From Hyphomicrobium zavarzinii ATCC 27496 (lineage in GTDB: Bacteria; Pseudomonadota; Alphaproteobacteria; Rhizobiales; Hyphomicrobiaceae): a stretch of DNA of 64,000 bases. The stretch's first letter is position 1; every line of letters begins with the position of its first letter. The notes under the pieces were generated by a model that was not told the DNA's origin, ran no database searches, and worked only from the letters and a program-made list of their open reading frames with translations. The translations under genes were made by a program, and so were the position numbers. Below, one piece after another: positions 37,096-45,580 of the stretch. The stretch spans positions 232,001 through 296,000 of the forward strand of contig NZ_KB911255.1 in assembly GCF_000383415.1 (NCBI RefSeq). Reading direction: 5' to 3'.

Positions 37096-38943
37096 ATGGC
37101 TGCTGACTCGACGTCGATCAATCTCGCCCACGCCGTGGCCCTCCTCACGGCGAGCGTCGTTGCGGTTCCGCTGTTCCGCAAGCTGGGGCTCGGCTCCGTG
37201 CTCGGCTATCTGACGGCGGGCCTGATCGTGGGGCCTTTCGGTTTCGGTCTCTTCAGCGATCCCGTCGCGATCCTCCATGTGGCGGAGCTCGGGGTGGTGA
37301 TGTTCCTATTCATCATCGGGCTCGAGATGCGTCCGGCGAAGCTGTGGGCCTTGAGACGCGACATCTTTGGGCTCGGGCTTGTGCAGGTGGTCACGTGCGG
37401 GGCGATGCTGTCGGCCGTCGGCATCTATCTCGGCGGTCTTTCAATGCCCGTGGCCGTGATCGGCGCCATGGGCTTCGTGCTGTCGTCTACGGCGGTGATC
37501 ATGAAGATGCTCGACGAGCGCGGCGAGACCGCGACGCCGGGCGGGCAGCGCGCGGTTTCCATTCTCCTGCTCGAGGATCTCGCGATCGTGCCCTTGCTGG
37601 CGCTGGTCGCTTTTTTTGCTGCGCTCGACGGCAACAGCGCGGGCGAGACGCAGCCCGCGTGGGTCAGCATCGGTATCGGCATCGCGGCCATCCTGGCGGT
37701 GGTGGCGGCCGGGCGATGGCTGCTCAATCCGCTGTTCAATCTCGTGGCGACGCTTGGCGGGCGTGAGATCATGCTCGCTGCGTCGCTGATGGTGGTGCTG
37801 GGCGCCGCGCTCTTCATGCAATGGGGCGGGCTTTCGATGGCGATGGGCGCGTTCCTCGCGGGCGTGCTGCTCTCGGAATCGACGTTCCGCCACCAGCTCG
37901 AAGCCGACATCGATCCCTTCAAGGGCTTGCTTCTGGGCCTCTTCTTTCTCAGCGTCGGCATGTCGCTCGATCTTTCGCTCGTGCTCAACGAGTGGGCGAT
38001 CATTCTTGCGGGCGTGGCCGCGTTCATGGTCGCGAAGGCGACCGGCATTTTCCTGATCGCGTTGCTGTTCGGATCGAGCTGGCGGGAGGCGGTGCTGCGC
38101 GCGGCGCTGTTCGCGCAGGGCGGCGAATTCGCTTTCGTGCTCTATTCGGCCGCGCTCAGCGCAGGCGTTTTCGACCAGCGCTCGGCCGCCGTCATGAGCG
38201 CCATCGTCATACTCTCCATGGCGCTGACGCCGCTGATCCTGCTGCTGCTCGATCGCGTCATGCCGAAGGAGGAGGTTTCGCTCGACGGCGTGGATCTGGC
38301 CGAAGGGCTCAAGAACCGCGTGCTCATCATCGGGTTCGGACGCTTCGGACAGCTCGTCAGCCAGCCGTTGCTGGCGCGCGGCGTGGACGTCTCGTTGATC
38401 GAGATCGACGTCGACATGATCCGGGCCGCCGGCAATTTCGGGTTCAAGGTCTATTACGGCGACGGGACGCGGCTCGACGTGCTGCGTGCGTCCGGCGCGG
38501 AGACGGCGGAGGCCATTCTCGTCTGCGTCGACAACCAGGAAGCCGCCGACAAGATCGTGCAGCTCGTGAAGTCCGAGTTCCCCGTCGCTAAGCTGTTCGT
38601 GCGCTCGTTCGATCGAGGTCACACGCTGCGGCTGATCGAGGCGCGGGTGGATTATCAGATCCGCGAGACGTTCGAATCCGCGCTCGCGTTCGGCAAGGCG
38701 GTGCTGGTGGGGCTCGGGTTCGATCCGGCGGAGGCGGAGGCCACGGCGCGGGACGTGCGCAAGCGCGACGACGAGCGCCTGGCTTTGCAGCTCGTTGGCG
38801 GGTTCACGGCCGGGCGCTCGCTTCTGCGCGGGAACATGACGACGCCGGAGCCGACACCGCTGACGCAGCCGAAGACCAAGGCCACGCCATTGAGCCCCAC
38901 GACGGCCGAGGTGATGGACAAGGACAAGGCGCCGAAACCCTAG
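37096..38943 (+). CDS. Monovalent cation:proton antiporter-2 family protein (Kef-type)
   Basis: A 615-residue inner-membrane antiporter of the CPA2 family. About the first 390 residues are a 12-helix exchanger (SINLAHAVALLTASVVAVPLFRKLGLGSVLGYLTAGLIVGPFGF, VSILLLEDLAIVPLLALVAFF, AMGAFLAGVLLSESTFRHQLEADIDPFKGLLLGLFFLSVGMSLDL). A cytosolic TrkA-N (RCK) domain follows at about 403-520 (NRVLIIGFGRFGQLVSQPLLARGVDVSLIEIDVDMI and GDGTRLDVLRASGAETAEAILVCVDN). It resembles glutathione-gated KefB/KefC, but the ancillary KefF/KefG is absent here. Pro/Thr-rich tail. It lies between the chemoreceptor and the TetR gene. Confidence 0.93.
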   Translation: MAADSTSINLAHAVALLTASVVAVPLFRKLGLGSVLGYLTAGLIVGPFGFGLFSDPVAILHVAELGVVMFLFIIGLEMRPAKLWALRRDIFGLGLVQVVTCGAMLSAVGIYLGGLSMPVAVIGAMGFVLSSTAVIMKMLDERGETATPGGQRAVSILLLEDLAIVPLLALVAFFAALDGNSAGETQPAWVSIGIGIAAILAVVAAGRWLLNPLFNLVATLGGREIMLAASLMVVLGAALFMQWGGLSMAMGAFLAGVLLSESTFRHQLEADIDPFKGLLLGLFFLSVGMSLDLSLVLNEWAIILAGVAAFMVAKATGIFLIALLFGSSWREAVLRAALFAQGGEFAFVLYSAALSAGVFDQRSAAVMSAIVILSMALTPLILLLLDRVMPKEEVSLDGVDLAEGLKNRVLIIGFGRFGQLVSQPLLARGVDVSLIEIDVDMIRAAGNFGFKVYYGDGTRLDVLRASGAETAEAILVCVDNQEAADKIVQLVKSEFPVAKLFVRSFDRGHTLRLIEARVDYQIRETFESALAFGKAVLVGLGFDPAEAEATARDVRKRDDERLALQLVGGFTAGRSLLRGNMTTPEPTPLTQPKTKATPLSPTTAEVMDKDKAPKP

Positions 38944-38965
38944 GGTTCTCTGCAGATCATGCCGC

Positions 38966-39649
38966 TCAGCGGCGGTATGCAGCGAGGAAGACGCGGACGG
39001 CCGATCCGATCACCTTGCGGATCTCGTCGTCGGAGACGGGCTCCTTGGTGACGCCGTAGAGGCGGGGACGGAAGACGGTTGCCTGCGAAAGCTCGAGGAA
39101 CTGGGCCGACGCCAGTACGCTGTCGTCGATTTTCAGCGTGCCTTGGGCGACGTGGTGCTCGAGAAAGTGCGCGAAGGCTTCCACCAGCCTCATCGCGCCC
39201 GCGTTGAAGAACTCGCTGCCGACGTCAGGCATCCGCTCGGCCACGCCGATGACGACGCGGTGGGCGGCCAGCACATAGGGCTGCGAAATCCGCTGCAGCA
39301 TCTCCGTGCCGAAGGCGACGAGCGTTTCCTCCAGAGGCCTCGCGGTATCCAGGATCTCGATCAGATCGGCGATGTTGCGGTCGCGCCGCTCAGCGCAAAT
39401 GGCCGTGAACAGGTGCTCCTTGTCCTGGAAGTAGACGTAGAGGGTCGCTTTCGACACCTGGGCCTCACGAGCCACGTCGCTCATGCTGGCGGCATCGAAC
39501 CCGAGGGTGGAAAAAACGCGCCCCGCCCCGTCCAAGATCTGCCTGCGCTTGAGAGGGTCTGTCCCCGCCGGGGGACGGCCGCCACGACGGAGGTCTGAGG
39601 GCTCTCTGCTCTCAGGTTCGTCTTTTTGCAATGATTTCAATCTGCTCAT
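38966..39649 (-). CDS. TetR/AcrR family regulator of the EmrAB-type pump
   Basis: A 227-residue transcription factor. HTH: KRRQILDGAGRVFSTLGFDAASMSDVAREAQVSKATLYVYFQDKEHLF, typical of the TetR N-terminal domain; the C-terminal part resembles TetR_C_33-like ligand-binding domains (LEHHVAQGTLKIDDSVLASAQFLELSQ). It is divergent from the HlyD/EmrA-type gene at 39784, and two inverted operator copies lie between them. It probably represses its own gene and the pump and is released by a toxic ligand. ATG 39649 is the better start, since the frame to 39685 overlaps operator sequence. Confidence 0.88.
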   Translation of the reverse strand: MSRLKSLQKDEPESREPSDLRRGGRPPAGTDPLKRRQILDGAGRVFSTLGFDAASMSDVAREAQVSKATLYVYFQDKEHLFTAICAERRDRNIADLIEILDTARPLEETLVAFGTEMLQRISQPYVLAAHRVVIGVAERMPDVGSEFFNAGAMRLVEAFAHFLEHHVAQGTLKIDDSVLASAQFLELSQATVFRPRLYGVTKEPVSDDEIRKVIGSAVRVFLAAYRR

Positions 39650-39683
39650 CGCCAGCCTGTGCAAAGGTGTCACGGATCGAACC

Positions 39684-39750
39684 AAACGGTTCAGTTCGGT
39701 ATTGATATTGTCGTATTTCTGCTCTATGTCAATAGCGAACTGAACTGTTT
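39684..39750. promoter_or_regulatory. Paired inverted operators of the TetR regulator
   Basis: Two copies of AAACnGTTCAGTTCG face each other: plus strand 39684-39698 and minus strand 39736-39750. The arms GTTCAGTTCG (39689-39698) and CGAACTGAAC (39736-39745) are perfect 10-base inverted repeats with centres 47 bases apart. They lie in the divergent AT-rich gap between the TetR gene and the HlyD-type gene, so binding could repress both promoters. Repressor identity is inferred from position. Confidence 0.75.
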
Positions 39751-39783
39751 AGTTTAGATTGAATTCTGTTTGGATCGACACCC

Positions 39784-41082
39784 ATGTCAAACGCCAAAGC
39801 CATTCGCTTCAAGGATCCGAAGCTCGAGCCTGTCGAAACGCCCCTTCCGGGTGCGCGTCTGGCCGGTCCCTCGGCTCAGCCGCCGCAGCCCCCGAAGGGC
39901 ATGGCGCAGCATGACGCCGTGTCTTCTGTGGAGGCGCGTGCGGATCGTGAGGTGTCGCCCGCCGAGTCAGATGCGACGAAGGGCGGCGCCGGGGCGGCCC
40001 AAGGCGAGGCACCGCGCTCTCGCAAGAAGCTCCTGCTTGGAGGCATTGCGGCGGTCGTGCTCGGGGCGGGTCTCTGGTTCGGCTACGACTACATCACGGT
40101 CGGGCGATTCATGGTCTCGACCGACGACGCGTATGTGGGCGCGGACATGGCTCTGATCTCGCCCAAGGTCGCGGCCAATGTGGCCGAGGTGCCGGTCGTC
40201 GAGAACCAGTCCGTCAAGGAAGGCGACGTGCTGGTGCGGCTCGACGATGGCGATTTCCAGCTCGCGGTCTCGCAGGCCGAAGCGAAGCTCGCGACACAGC
40301 AGGCCGCTATCGCGACATTCGATGCGCAGATCCGGGCGGCGGAGGCAACGCAGCAGCAGATGCGCGCGCAGCTTGATGCCGCCAACGCGACCGTGCTCAA
40401 GGCGGAAGCCGACTACGAGCGCACCAAGCCGCTTGTTGATCGCGACGTGACGTCGAAGGCGACCCTCGATGCCGCAATTGCCGCGCGCGATACGGCGCGG
40501 GCGCAGGCGAAGGCCAGCGCAGCCGCGATCGAGACGGCGGGCGCGAACATCGCGCTGCTCAAGTCTCAGCAGAAGCAGGCCGAGCAGGTCGCCAAGGAAT
40601 TGGATGTCGAGGTTGCCCGCGCAAAGCGCGATCTCTCGTTCACCGTGATCCGCGCCCCGTTCAACGGCGTGGTCGGCAACAAGAGCGTTCAGGTGGGCGA
40701 CTACGTCACGCCCGGCAAGCGGCTGGCTGCGGTTGTGCCGCTCGACAAGGTCTACGTCGATGCGAACCTGAAGGAAACGCAGCTTCGCGGCGTCAAGGCC
40801 GGCGATGCCGCGCACATCAGTGTGGATGCGCTGGGCGGCGAGGTGGTCGACGGCACCGTGGAAAGCATCGCGCCGGCCTCGGGCTCGCAGTTCTCGCTGC
40901 TGCCGCCCGAGAATGCGACGGGCAACTTCACCAAGATCGTGCAGCGCGTTCCGGTGCGGATCGCGGTGCGGGCGCCGGATGCGCTGGGCAAACTGCGGCC
41001 CGGCCTCTCGGTGGTCGTCAGCATCGACACCCGCGCAGCGCACAAGTCGGACGGACAGCAAACCGCCAGCCACATCGAGTAA
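39784..41082 (+). CDS. emrA: HlyD/EmrA-type membrane fusion protein of a drug efflux pump
   Basis: A 432-residue periplasmic adaptor. The N-terminus (residues 1-80) is an unusual long Pro/Ala/Glu-rich cytosolic tail; a transmembrane helix follows at 82-101 (KKLLLGGIAAVVLGAGLWFGYDY). Then the biotinyl-lipoyl-like hairpin (STDDAYVGADMALISPKVAANVAEVPVVENQSVKEGDVLVRLDD), the long coiled-coil hairpin (residues about 160-270) and the beta-barrel domain (VIRAPFNGVVGNKSVQVGDYVTPGKRLAAVVPLDKVYVDANLKETQL). It works with the inner-membrane transporter at 41107 and probably an outer-membrane TolC protein, not seen here. Its promoter carries two TetR operators. Confidence 0.93.
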   Translation: MSNAKAIRFKDPKLEPVETPLPGARLAGPSAQPPQPPKGMAQHDAVSSVEARADREVSPAESDATKGGAGAAQGEAPRSRKKLLLGGIAAVVLGAGLWFGYDYITVGRFMVSTDDAYVGADMALISPKVAANVAEVPVVENQSVKEGDVLVRLDDGDFQLAVSQAEAKLATQQAAIATFDAQIRAAEATQQQMRAQLDAANATVLKAEADYERTKPLVDRDVTSKATLDAAIAARDTARAQAKASAAAIETAGANIALLKSQQKQAEQVAKELDVEVARAKRDLSFTVIRAPFNGVVGNKSVQVGDYVTPGKRLAAVVPLDKVYVDANLKETQLRGVKAGDAAHISVDALGGEVVDGTVESIAPASGSQFSLLPPENATGNFTKIVQRVPVRIAVRAPDALGKLRPGLSVVVSIDTRAAHKSDGQQTASHIE

Positions 41083-41106
41083 GCCCTCGCCGGTTCGAGC
41101 GCAGCC

Positions 41107-42714
41107 ATGGCCCATTCAACCACCATCGACGAGATCCCGCAGGTTTCCGGGGCGGCAAAAGGCGAGACGCTTGCCTGGATCGGCGTCACGCCGCGCCAGC
41201 TCGCGGGCTTCCTCGCGATGGTGTTCGGCATGTTCATGGCGATCCTGGATATCCAGATCGTCTCCGCGTCGCTGTCGGAGATCCAGGCTGGACTTTCGGC
41301 GAGTGCCGATGAAATCCCCTGGGTGCAGACCTCCTATCTGATCGCAGAAGTGGTGATGATTCCGCTTTCTGGTTTGCTCGCGCGGGCGTTCTCCACACGC
41401 GTGCTGTTCACGGCATCGGCGGTCGGTTTCACGATTGCGAGCGCGCTCTGCGCCACGGCGACGACGATCGACCAGATGATCGTGTATCGCGCTTTGCAGG
41501 GCTTCATCGGCGGCGGCATGATCCCCTCCGTGTTCGCGGTCGCGTTCTCCCTGTTTCCGGCCTCCAAGCGCGGCATCGTCTCGCCGATGATCGGACTGGT
41601 GGCGACGCTCGCGCCCACCATCGGTCCGACGGTCGGCGGCTATCTCAGCAACGCCTTCTCCTGGCACTGGCTGTTTCTGGTGAACGTCGGGCCGGGCATC
41701 CTTGTCGCGGTCGCCGTGTTCTTTCTCGTCGATTTCGACAAGCCGGACCGGTCTCTGCTCCGCCGCTTCGATATCGTCGGCTTCGCGGCCATGGCCCTGT
41801 TCCTCGGCTCGATGGAGTACGTGCTCGAGGAAGGGCCGCGCTACGACTGGTTCGACGACGCTACGATCATGACATTCGCGGTGCTGTGCGCGGCGGGCGG
41901 CCTCCTCTTCTTCTGGCGTGCGTTTACCGCTGAGCAGCCAATCGTCGAGTTGCGCGCGTTCCGAAACCGCAACTTCGCGTTCGGCTCGGCCTTCAGCTTC
42001 ATCATGGGCATCGGCCTCTACGGGCTCACCTACCTCTACCCGGTCTATCTCTCCCAGGTGCGCGGCTACGATGCCCTGATGATCGGCGAGACGATGTTCG
42101 TGACCGGCATCGCCATGTTCCTGACCGCGCCGATCGCGGGGCGGCTGTCGCAGATGCTCGATCCGCGCGTCATGATGCTCGTCGGCTTCATGGGATTTGC
42201 GCTGGGCACATATGTGGCGTCCGGCATCACGGCCGATTGGGATTTCCATGAACTGCTGCTGCCGCAGATCCTGCGCGGGTGCTCGCTGATGCTGTGCATG
42301 GTTCCAATCAACAATCTTTCGCTCGGCACGCTTCCGCCGGAGCAGCTCAAGAATGCCTCTGGCCTCTACAACCTCACCCGCAATCTCGGCGGCGCGGTGG
42401 GGCTGGCCGTGATCAACACCATGCTCAACAACCGGATGGATCTTCACCTCGCCCGGCTGCACGAAAGCGTTTCGTGGGGGCGGGCAGCGGCGGAAGAGAC
42501 GCTGGCCGGGCTCACCCAGCAGTTCTCGGCGCAGATCGCCGACGGCGACCAGGCGGCCCTCAAGCAACTGGCGCTTCTGGTTCGCCGCGAGGCCAGCGTG
42601 CTCGCCTTCTCGGACGTATTTCTGGTGCTGACGGCCCTGTTTGCAGGCATGGCGCTGCTGGCTATGTTCATGCGCAAGCCGGCCGCGCACACCGGTGCGG
42701 CGGGCGGGCACTAA
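41107..42714 (+). CDS. emrB: DHA2-family (EmrB/QacA) MFS drug exporter
   Basis: A 535-residue, 14-helix drug:proton antiporter. Family hallmarks: WIGVTPRQLAGFLAMVFGMFMAILDIQIVSASLSEIQAGLS with the helix-1 Asp (DIQIV), the FGLPWVQT-type SADEIPWVQTSYLIAEVVMIPLSG, helix 4 to 5 RALQGFIGGGMIPSVFAVAFSLFP and GPTVGGYLSNAFSWHWLFLVNVGPGI (motif C). The C-terminal half includes NLSLGTLPPEQLKNASGLYNLTRNLGGAVGLAVINT. It starts 24 bases after the adaptor stop, so the two genes are one operon under TetR control. A T8 run follows at 42720-42727, with no strong stem before it. Confidence 0.94.
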   Translation: MAHSTTIDEIPQVSGAAKGETLAWIGVTPRQLAGFLAMVFGMFMAILDIQIVSASLSEIQAGLSASADEIPWVQTSYLIAEVVMIPLSGLLARAFSTRVLFTASAVGFTIASALCATATTIDQMIVYRALQGFIGGGMIPSVFAVAFSLFPASKRGIVSPMIGLVATLAPTIGPTVGGYLSNAFSWHWLFLVNVGPGILVAVAVFFLVDFDKPDRSLLRRFDIVGFAAMALFLGSMEYVLEEGPRYDWFDDATIMTFAVLCAAGGLLFFWRAFTAEQPIVELRAFRNRNFAFGSAFSFIMGIGLYGLTYLYPVYLSQVRGYDALMIGETMFVTGIAMFLTAPIAGRLSQMLDPRVMMLVGFMGFALGTYVASGITADWDFHELLLPQILRGCSLMLCMVPINNLSLGTLPPEQLKNASGLYNLTRNLGGAVGLAVINTMLNNRMDLHLARLHESVSWGRAAAEETLAGLTQQFSAQIADGDQAALKQLALLVRREASVLAFSDVFLVLTALFAGMALLAMFMRKPAAHTGAAGGH

Positions 42715-42960
42715 CTCCGTTTTTTTTAGGGGTGGCCCGCGTCAGGGCGGGAGCGGCAACTCGAGTGCGCTTATGAGCTTGTCGGGGCCGGTTGCGGGGT
42801 GAAGGCGGCCCTCGACAACCCGCCGAAATTCGGTTATAGGCCCAGCCAACAAATTCCCCCATCGAGGGTTGCTCCACAAGGAGCCGCACGAGCCGCGCTC
42901 GCCGGACTAGCTCCGCGTCGCTGCTCCTCTGCATTGATATACAAACAAAAAGGAATGAAA

Positions 42961-43620
42961 ATGAACATCATTCAAGAGATCGAGCGCGAGCAGATGGATG
43001 CCGTGCTCCGGACCCGTTCGGTGCCTGAATTCTCGCCTGGCGATACCGTCAAGGTCATGGTCAAGGTGATCGAAGGCGAAGGCAAGAACCAGTCGGTTCG
43101 CCTCCAGGCCTACGAAGGCGTTGTGATCGCCCGTTCCGGCGGTGGCATCAACGAGAGCTTCACCGTCCGCAAGATTTCCTACGGCGAGGGCGTGGAGCGC
43201 GTGTTCCCGGTCTACTCGCCCTATATTGCCGAGATCGAGGTTCTGCGCCGCGGCAAGGTCCGCCGCGCGAAGCTCTACTATCTCCGTGGCCGCCGTGGCC
43301 GCGCTGCGCGCATCTTCGAGCGCACGGACGTTCGTGCCCGCCGCCTCAACGCCGCCTGGAAGGGCTTCAAGAAGCCGAAGGGTGATGTCGATGATCTGAC
43401 GCGCATCAAGGGCATCAACGCGGATCTCGCGGCCCGCCTCAAGACGCTCAACTGCTACAAGTTCGAGCAGGTCGCGAACTTCTCGGATGAGGACATCTCG
43501 AACGTCGACGAGGCACTGAAGCTCAACGGCCAGATCGAGCGCGACAACTGGGTTGGCGAAGCTCAGAAGATCGTAACGGAAGCTGCCGCTGCCGAGGTTC
43601 CGGCCGAGGAAGGCAACTAA
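42961..43620 (+). CDS. rplS: 50S ribosomal protein L19 with C-terminal HhH-like extension
   Basis: Ribosomal protein at the 30S-50S interface. Residues 1-125 are normal L19: [89 protein letters not shown], and [24 protein letters not shown]. It is extended to 219 residues, 90 longer than E. coli, with a helix-hairpin-helix-like tail at 143-205 ([43 protein letters not shown]), found in other Hyphomicrobiales. ATG 42961 is chosen because AAAAGGA lies six bases upstream; an ATG at 42955 abuts it. Confidence 0.95.
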   Translation: MNIIQEIEREQMDAVLRTRSVPEFSPGDTVKVMVKVIEGEGKNQSVRLQAYEGVVIARSGGGINESFTVRKISYGEGVERVFPVYSPYIAEIEVLRRGKVRRAKLYYLRGRRGRAARIFERTDVRARRLNAAWKGFKKPKGDVDDLTRIKGINADLAARLKTLNCYKFEQVANFSDEDISNVDEALKLNGQIERDNWVGEAQKIVTEAAAAEVPAEEGN

Positions 43621-43663
43621 GACCGGCTGGGGCTCCGCTCTGTGGCGCTCCAAGGGACAAGAT

Positions 43664-43695
43664 AACGGCGGCGGCCTCCGGGCAGCCGCCGTTTT
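43664..43695 (+). terminator. Intrinsic terminator of rplS
   Basis: AACGGCGGC (43664-43672) pairs with GCCGCCGTT (43685-43693) in a perfect nine-base stem with a 12-base loop, ending in a short T run (43692-43695). It lies 44 bases after the rplS stop and before the map gene. The T run is short, so readthrough is possible. Confidence 0.75.
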
Positions 43696-43819
43696 GCTAT
43701 TCGCCGCGTGCAAAGGTCTACGGCCGGGAGCGTTGCACGGCGACCGATTTGGACTACATTCACTTTCGAGCACGTCGAGAGTTTTTCGTTCCCTCACGCA
43801 CAAGGGCCCGCACGCCATC

Positions 43820-44644
43820 ATGTCCAACGTCGAAGTCACACGCGCGGCGCGCGAGTCGACAGCCATCAAGCGCCACGGCGCCGAGGCTTTTGCCGCAATG
43901 CGCAAAGCCGGGCAGCTCGCGGCGTCCGCGCTCGATATGATCGCACCCTACGTTCAGCCCGGCGTCACCACCGAGGAGCTGGACGACCGCGTGCTCGAGT
44001 TCGCGCTCGATCACGGCGCTGTGCCGGCACCGCTCAACTACCGCGGATTTCCGAAGTCGATCTGCACATCCATCAATCATGTGGTGTGCCACGGCATTCC
44101 CGGACCCAAGCCGCTGCGCGAGGGCGATATCGTCAACATCGACGTGACGCTGATCGTCGACGGCTGGCATGGCGATACGAGCCGCATGTATGCGGTGGGG
44201 GCCATCAGCCGACGCGCCGAGCGCTTGATCGAGGTGACCTACGAAGCACTGAAGATCGGTATCGCGCAGGTGAAGCCCGGCAACACGACCGGCGATATCG
44301 GCGCGGCGATCCAGGAATTCGCCGAGAAGGAACGCTGCAGCATCGTGAGAGATTTCTGCGGGCACGGGCTCGGCCAGGTGTTCCACGACCGGCCGAACAT
44401 TCTTCATTACGGCGAGGCCGGAGAAGGCGCGGTGATGGAGCCGGGGATGCTGTTCACCATCGAGCCGATGATCAACCTCGGAAAGCCGCACGTTAAGGTC
44501 CTGGCGGACGGGTGGACGGCGGTGACGCGCGATCGCGAGCTGTCGGCGCAGTTCGAGCATACGGTGGGCGTGACCGAGACCGGGGTCGAGGTGTTCACGC
44601 ATTCGCCGGCCGGCCTCGAGTGGCCTTCTGCCCGCAACGGATAG
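43820..44644 (+). CDS. map: Methionine aminopeptidase, type I
   Basis: Removes the N-terminal methionine from new proteins. The 274-residue enzyme has the metal-binding residues in VNIDVTLIVDGWHGDTSRMYAVG (two Asp), CGHGLGQVFHDRPNILHYGE (His), and FTIEPMINLGKPHVKVLADGWTAVTRDRELSAQFEHTVGVTETGVEVFT (two Glu). The start is the ATG at 43820; upstream in-frame residues do not fit. Its C-terminal end joins radC after a 12-base gap, so both probably share a transcript. Confidence 0.97.
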   Translation: MSNVEVTRAARESTAIKRHGAEAFAAMRKAGQLAASALDMIAPYVQPGVTTEELDDRVLEFALDHGAVPAPLNYRGFPKSICTSINHVVCHGIPGPKPLREGDIVNIDVTLIVDGWHGDTSRMYAVGAISRRAERLIEVTYEALKIGIAQVKPGNTTGDIGAAIQEFAEKERCSIVRDFCGHGLGQVFHDRPNILHYGEAGEGAVMEPGMLFTIEPMINLGKPHVKVLADGWTAVTRDRELSAQFEHTVGVTETGVEVFTHSPAGLEWPSARNG

Positions 44645-44656
44645 CCGAGCGGGCAT

Positions 44657-45439
44657 ATGCAGGGTCCTGGCGCGAGAGATCCGAAAGCAAATGCCGCGGT
44701 CGCGCCGCCGGAGGCGGAAGCCGATGCGCCGGGCAGCGGCGTGCAAGGCTCGTTTCTCGAAGCCTCTCAGCCGCTCTACTCAGGGCACAGGCAGCGGCTC
44801 CGTGACAGGTTCCGCAAGGCGGGCGGGGATGCGCTGCCCGACTACGAGCTGCTCGAAATGGTGCTGTTTCGCGCCATTCCTCGCCGCGATACCAAGGATC
44901 TCGCCAAGCGGCTGCTTGCCAGGTTCGGCTCGTTCGCCCAAGTGGTGAATGCGCCGGACGCGCGCCTCAAGGAGATCTCGGGTGTGGGCGACGCCGTCAT
45001 AACGGAGCTGCGCTTGATCCGCGCCGCGGCGCTCCGGCTGATGCGGAGCGAGATCGCGAGCGGGCCTCTGCTTTCGTCCTGGACGCAAGTGCTCGACTAT
45101 CTCAAGGCGGTGCAGGGCTACGAGCATCGCGAGCAGTTTCGCATCCTGTTTCTCGACAAGAAGAACCACCTGATCGCGGACGAGATCCAGGGCCAGGGCA
45201 CGGTCGATCACACGCCGGTCTATGTGCGCGAAGTGGTGAAGCGGGCGCTCGAGCTTTCCTCCACCGCGATCATCCTCGTGCACAATCACCCTTCGGGCGA
45301 TCCGACGCCCTCGCGTGCCGACATCGATATGACCCGGATGATCGTCGATGCGGGGCGTCCGCTCGGCGTCCAGGTTCATGATCACGTGATCGTGGGGCGC
45401 GGAGGATACGCGAGCTTCCGTTCGCTCCGCTTGATCTAA
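44657..45439 (+). CDS. radC: RadC family (JAMM/MPN+) protein
   Basis: A 260-residue protein. N-terminal disordered segment, an HhH-like helical part ([56 protein letters not shown]) and the C-terminal JAMM metalloprotease-like domain with [18 protein letters not shown], which carries the zinc-binding His and Asp. The family was named for DNA repair but that role is disputed; its substrate is unknown. Follows map by 12 bases, a common alphaproteobacterial pair. The ATG at 44657 is followed by an Ala/Glu/Pro-rich tail of about 30 residues before the helical region. Confidence 0.94.
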   Translation: MQGPGARDPKANAAVAPPEAEADAPGSGVQGSFLEASQPLYSGHRQRLRDRFRKAGGDALPDYELLEMVLFRAIPRRDTKDLAKRLLARFGSFAQVVNAPDARLKEISGVGDAVITELRLIRAAALRLMRSEIASGPLLSSWTQVLDYLKAVQGYEHREQFRILFLDKKNHLIADEIQGQGTVDHTPVYVREVVKRALELSSTAIILVHNHPSGDPTPSRADIDMTRMIVDAGRPLGVQVHDHVIVGRGGYASFRSLRLI

Positions 45440-45580
45440 GATACCTGCGTTTTGATTGAATCATTTCACCATTCCTTTTCACGATGAGAGTCTATCGGCT
45501 TTCCCTTCTCTCCCTTTTTCGTGGAGATATGATTTTCCGATAGGGCTCGTGCAAAGCGAATTGCAGGAGATCTCCGGTCG

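Noticed and set aside
42718..42727. A run of eight Ts after the DHA2 pump gene
   Set aside because: The nearest inverted repeat lies inside the gene about 25 bases upstream and is imperfect, so I could not call an intrinsic terminator.
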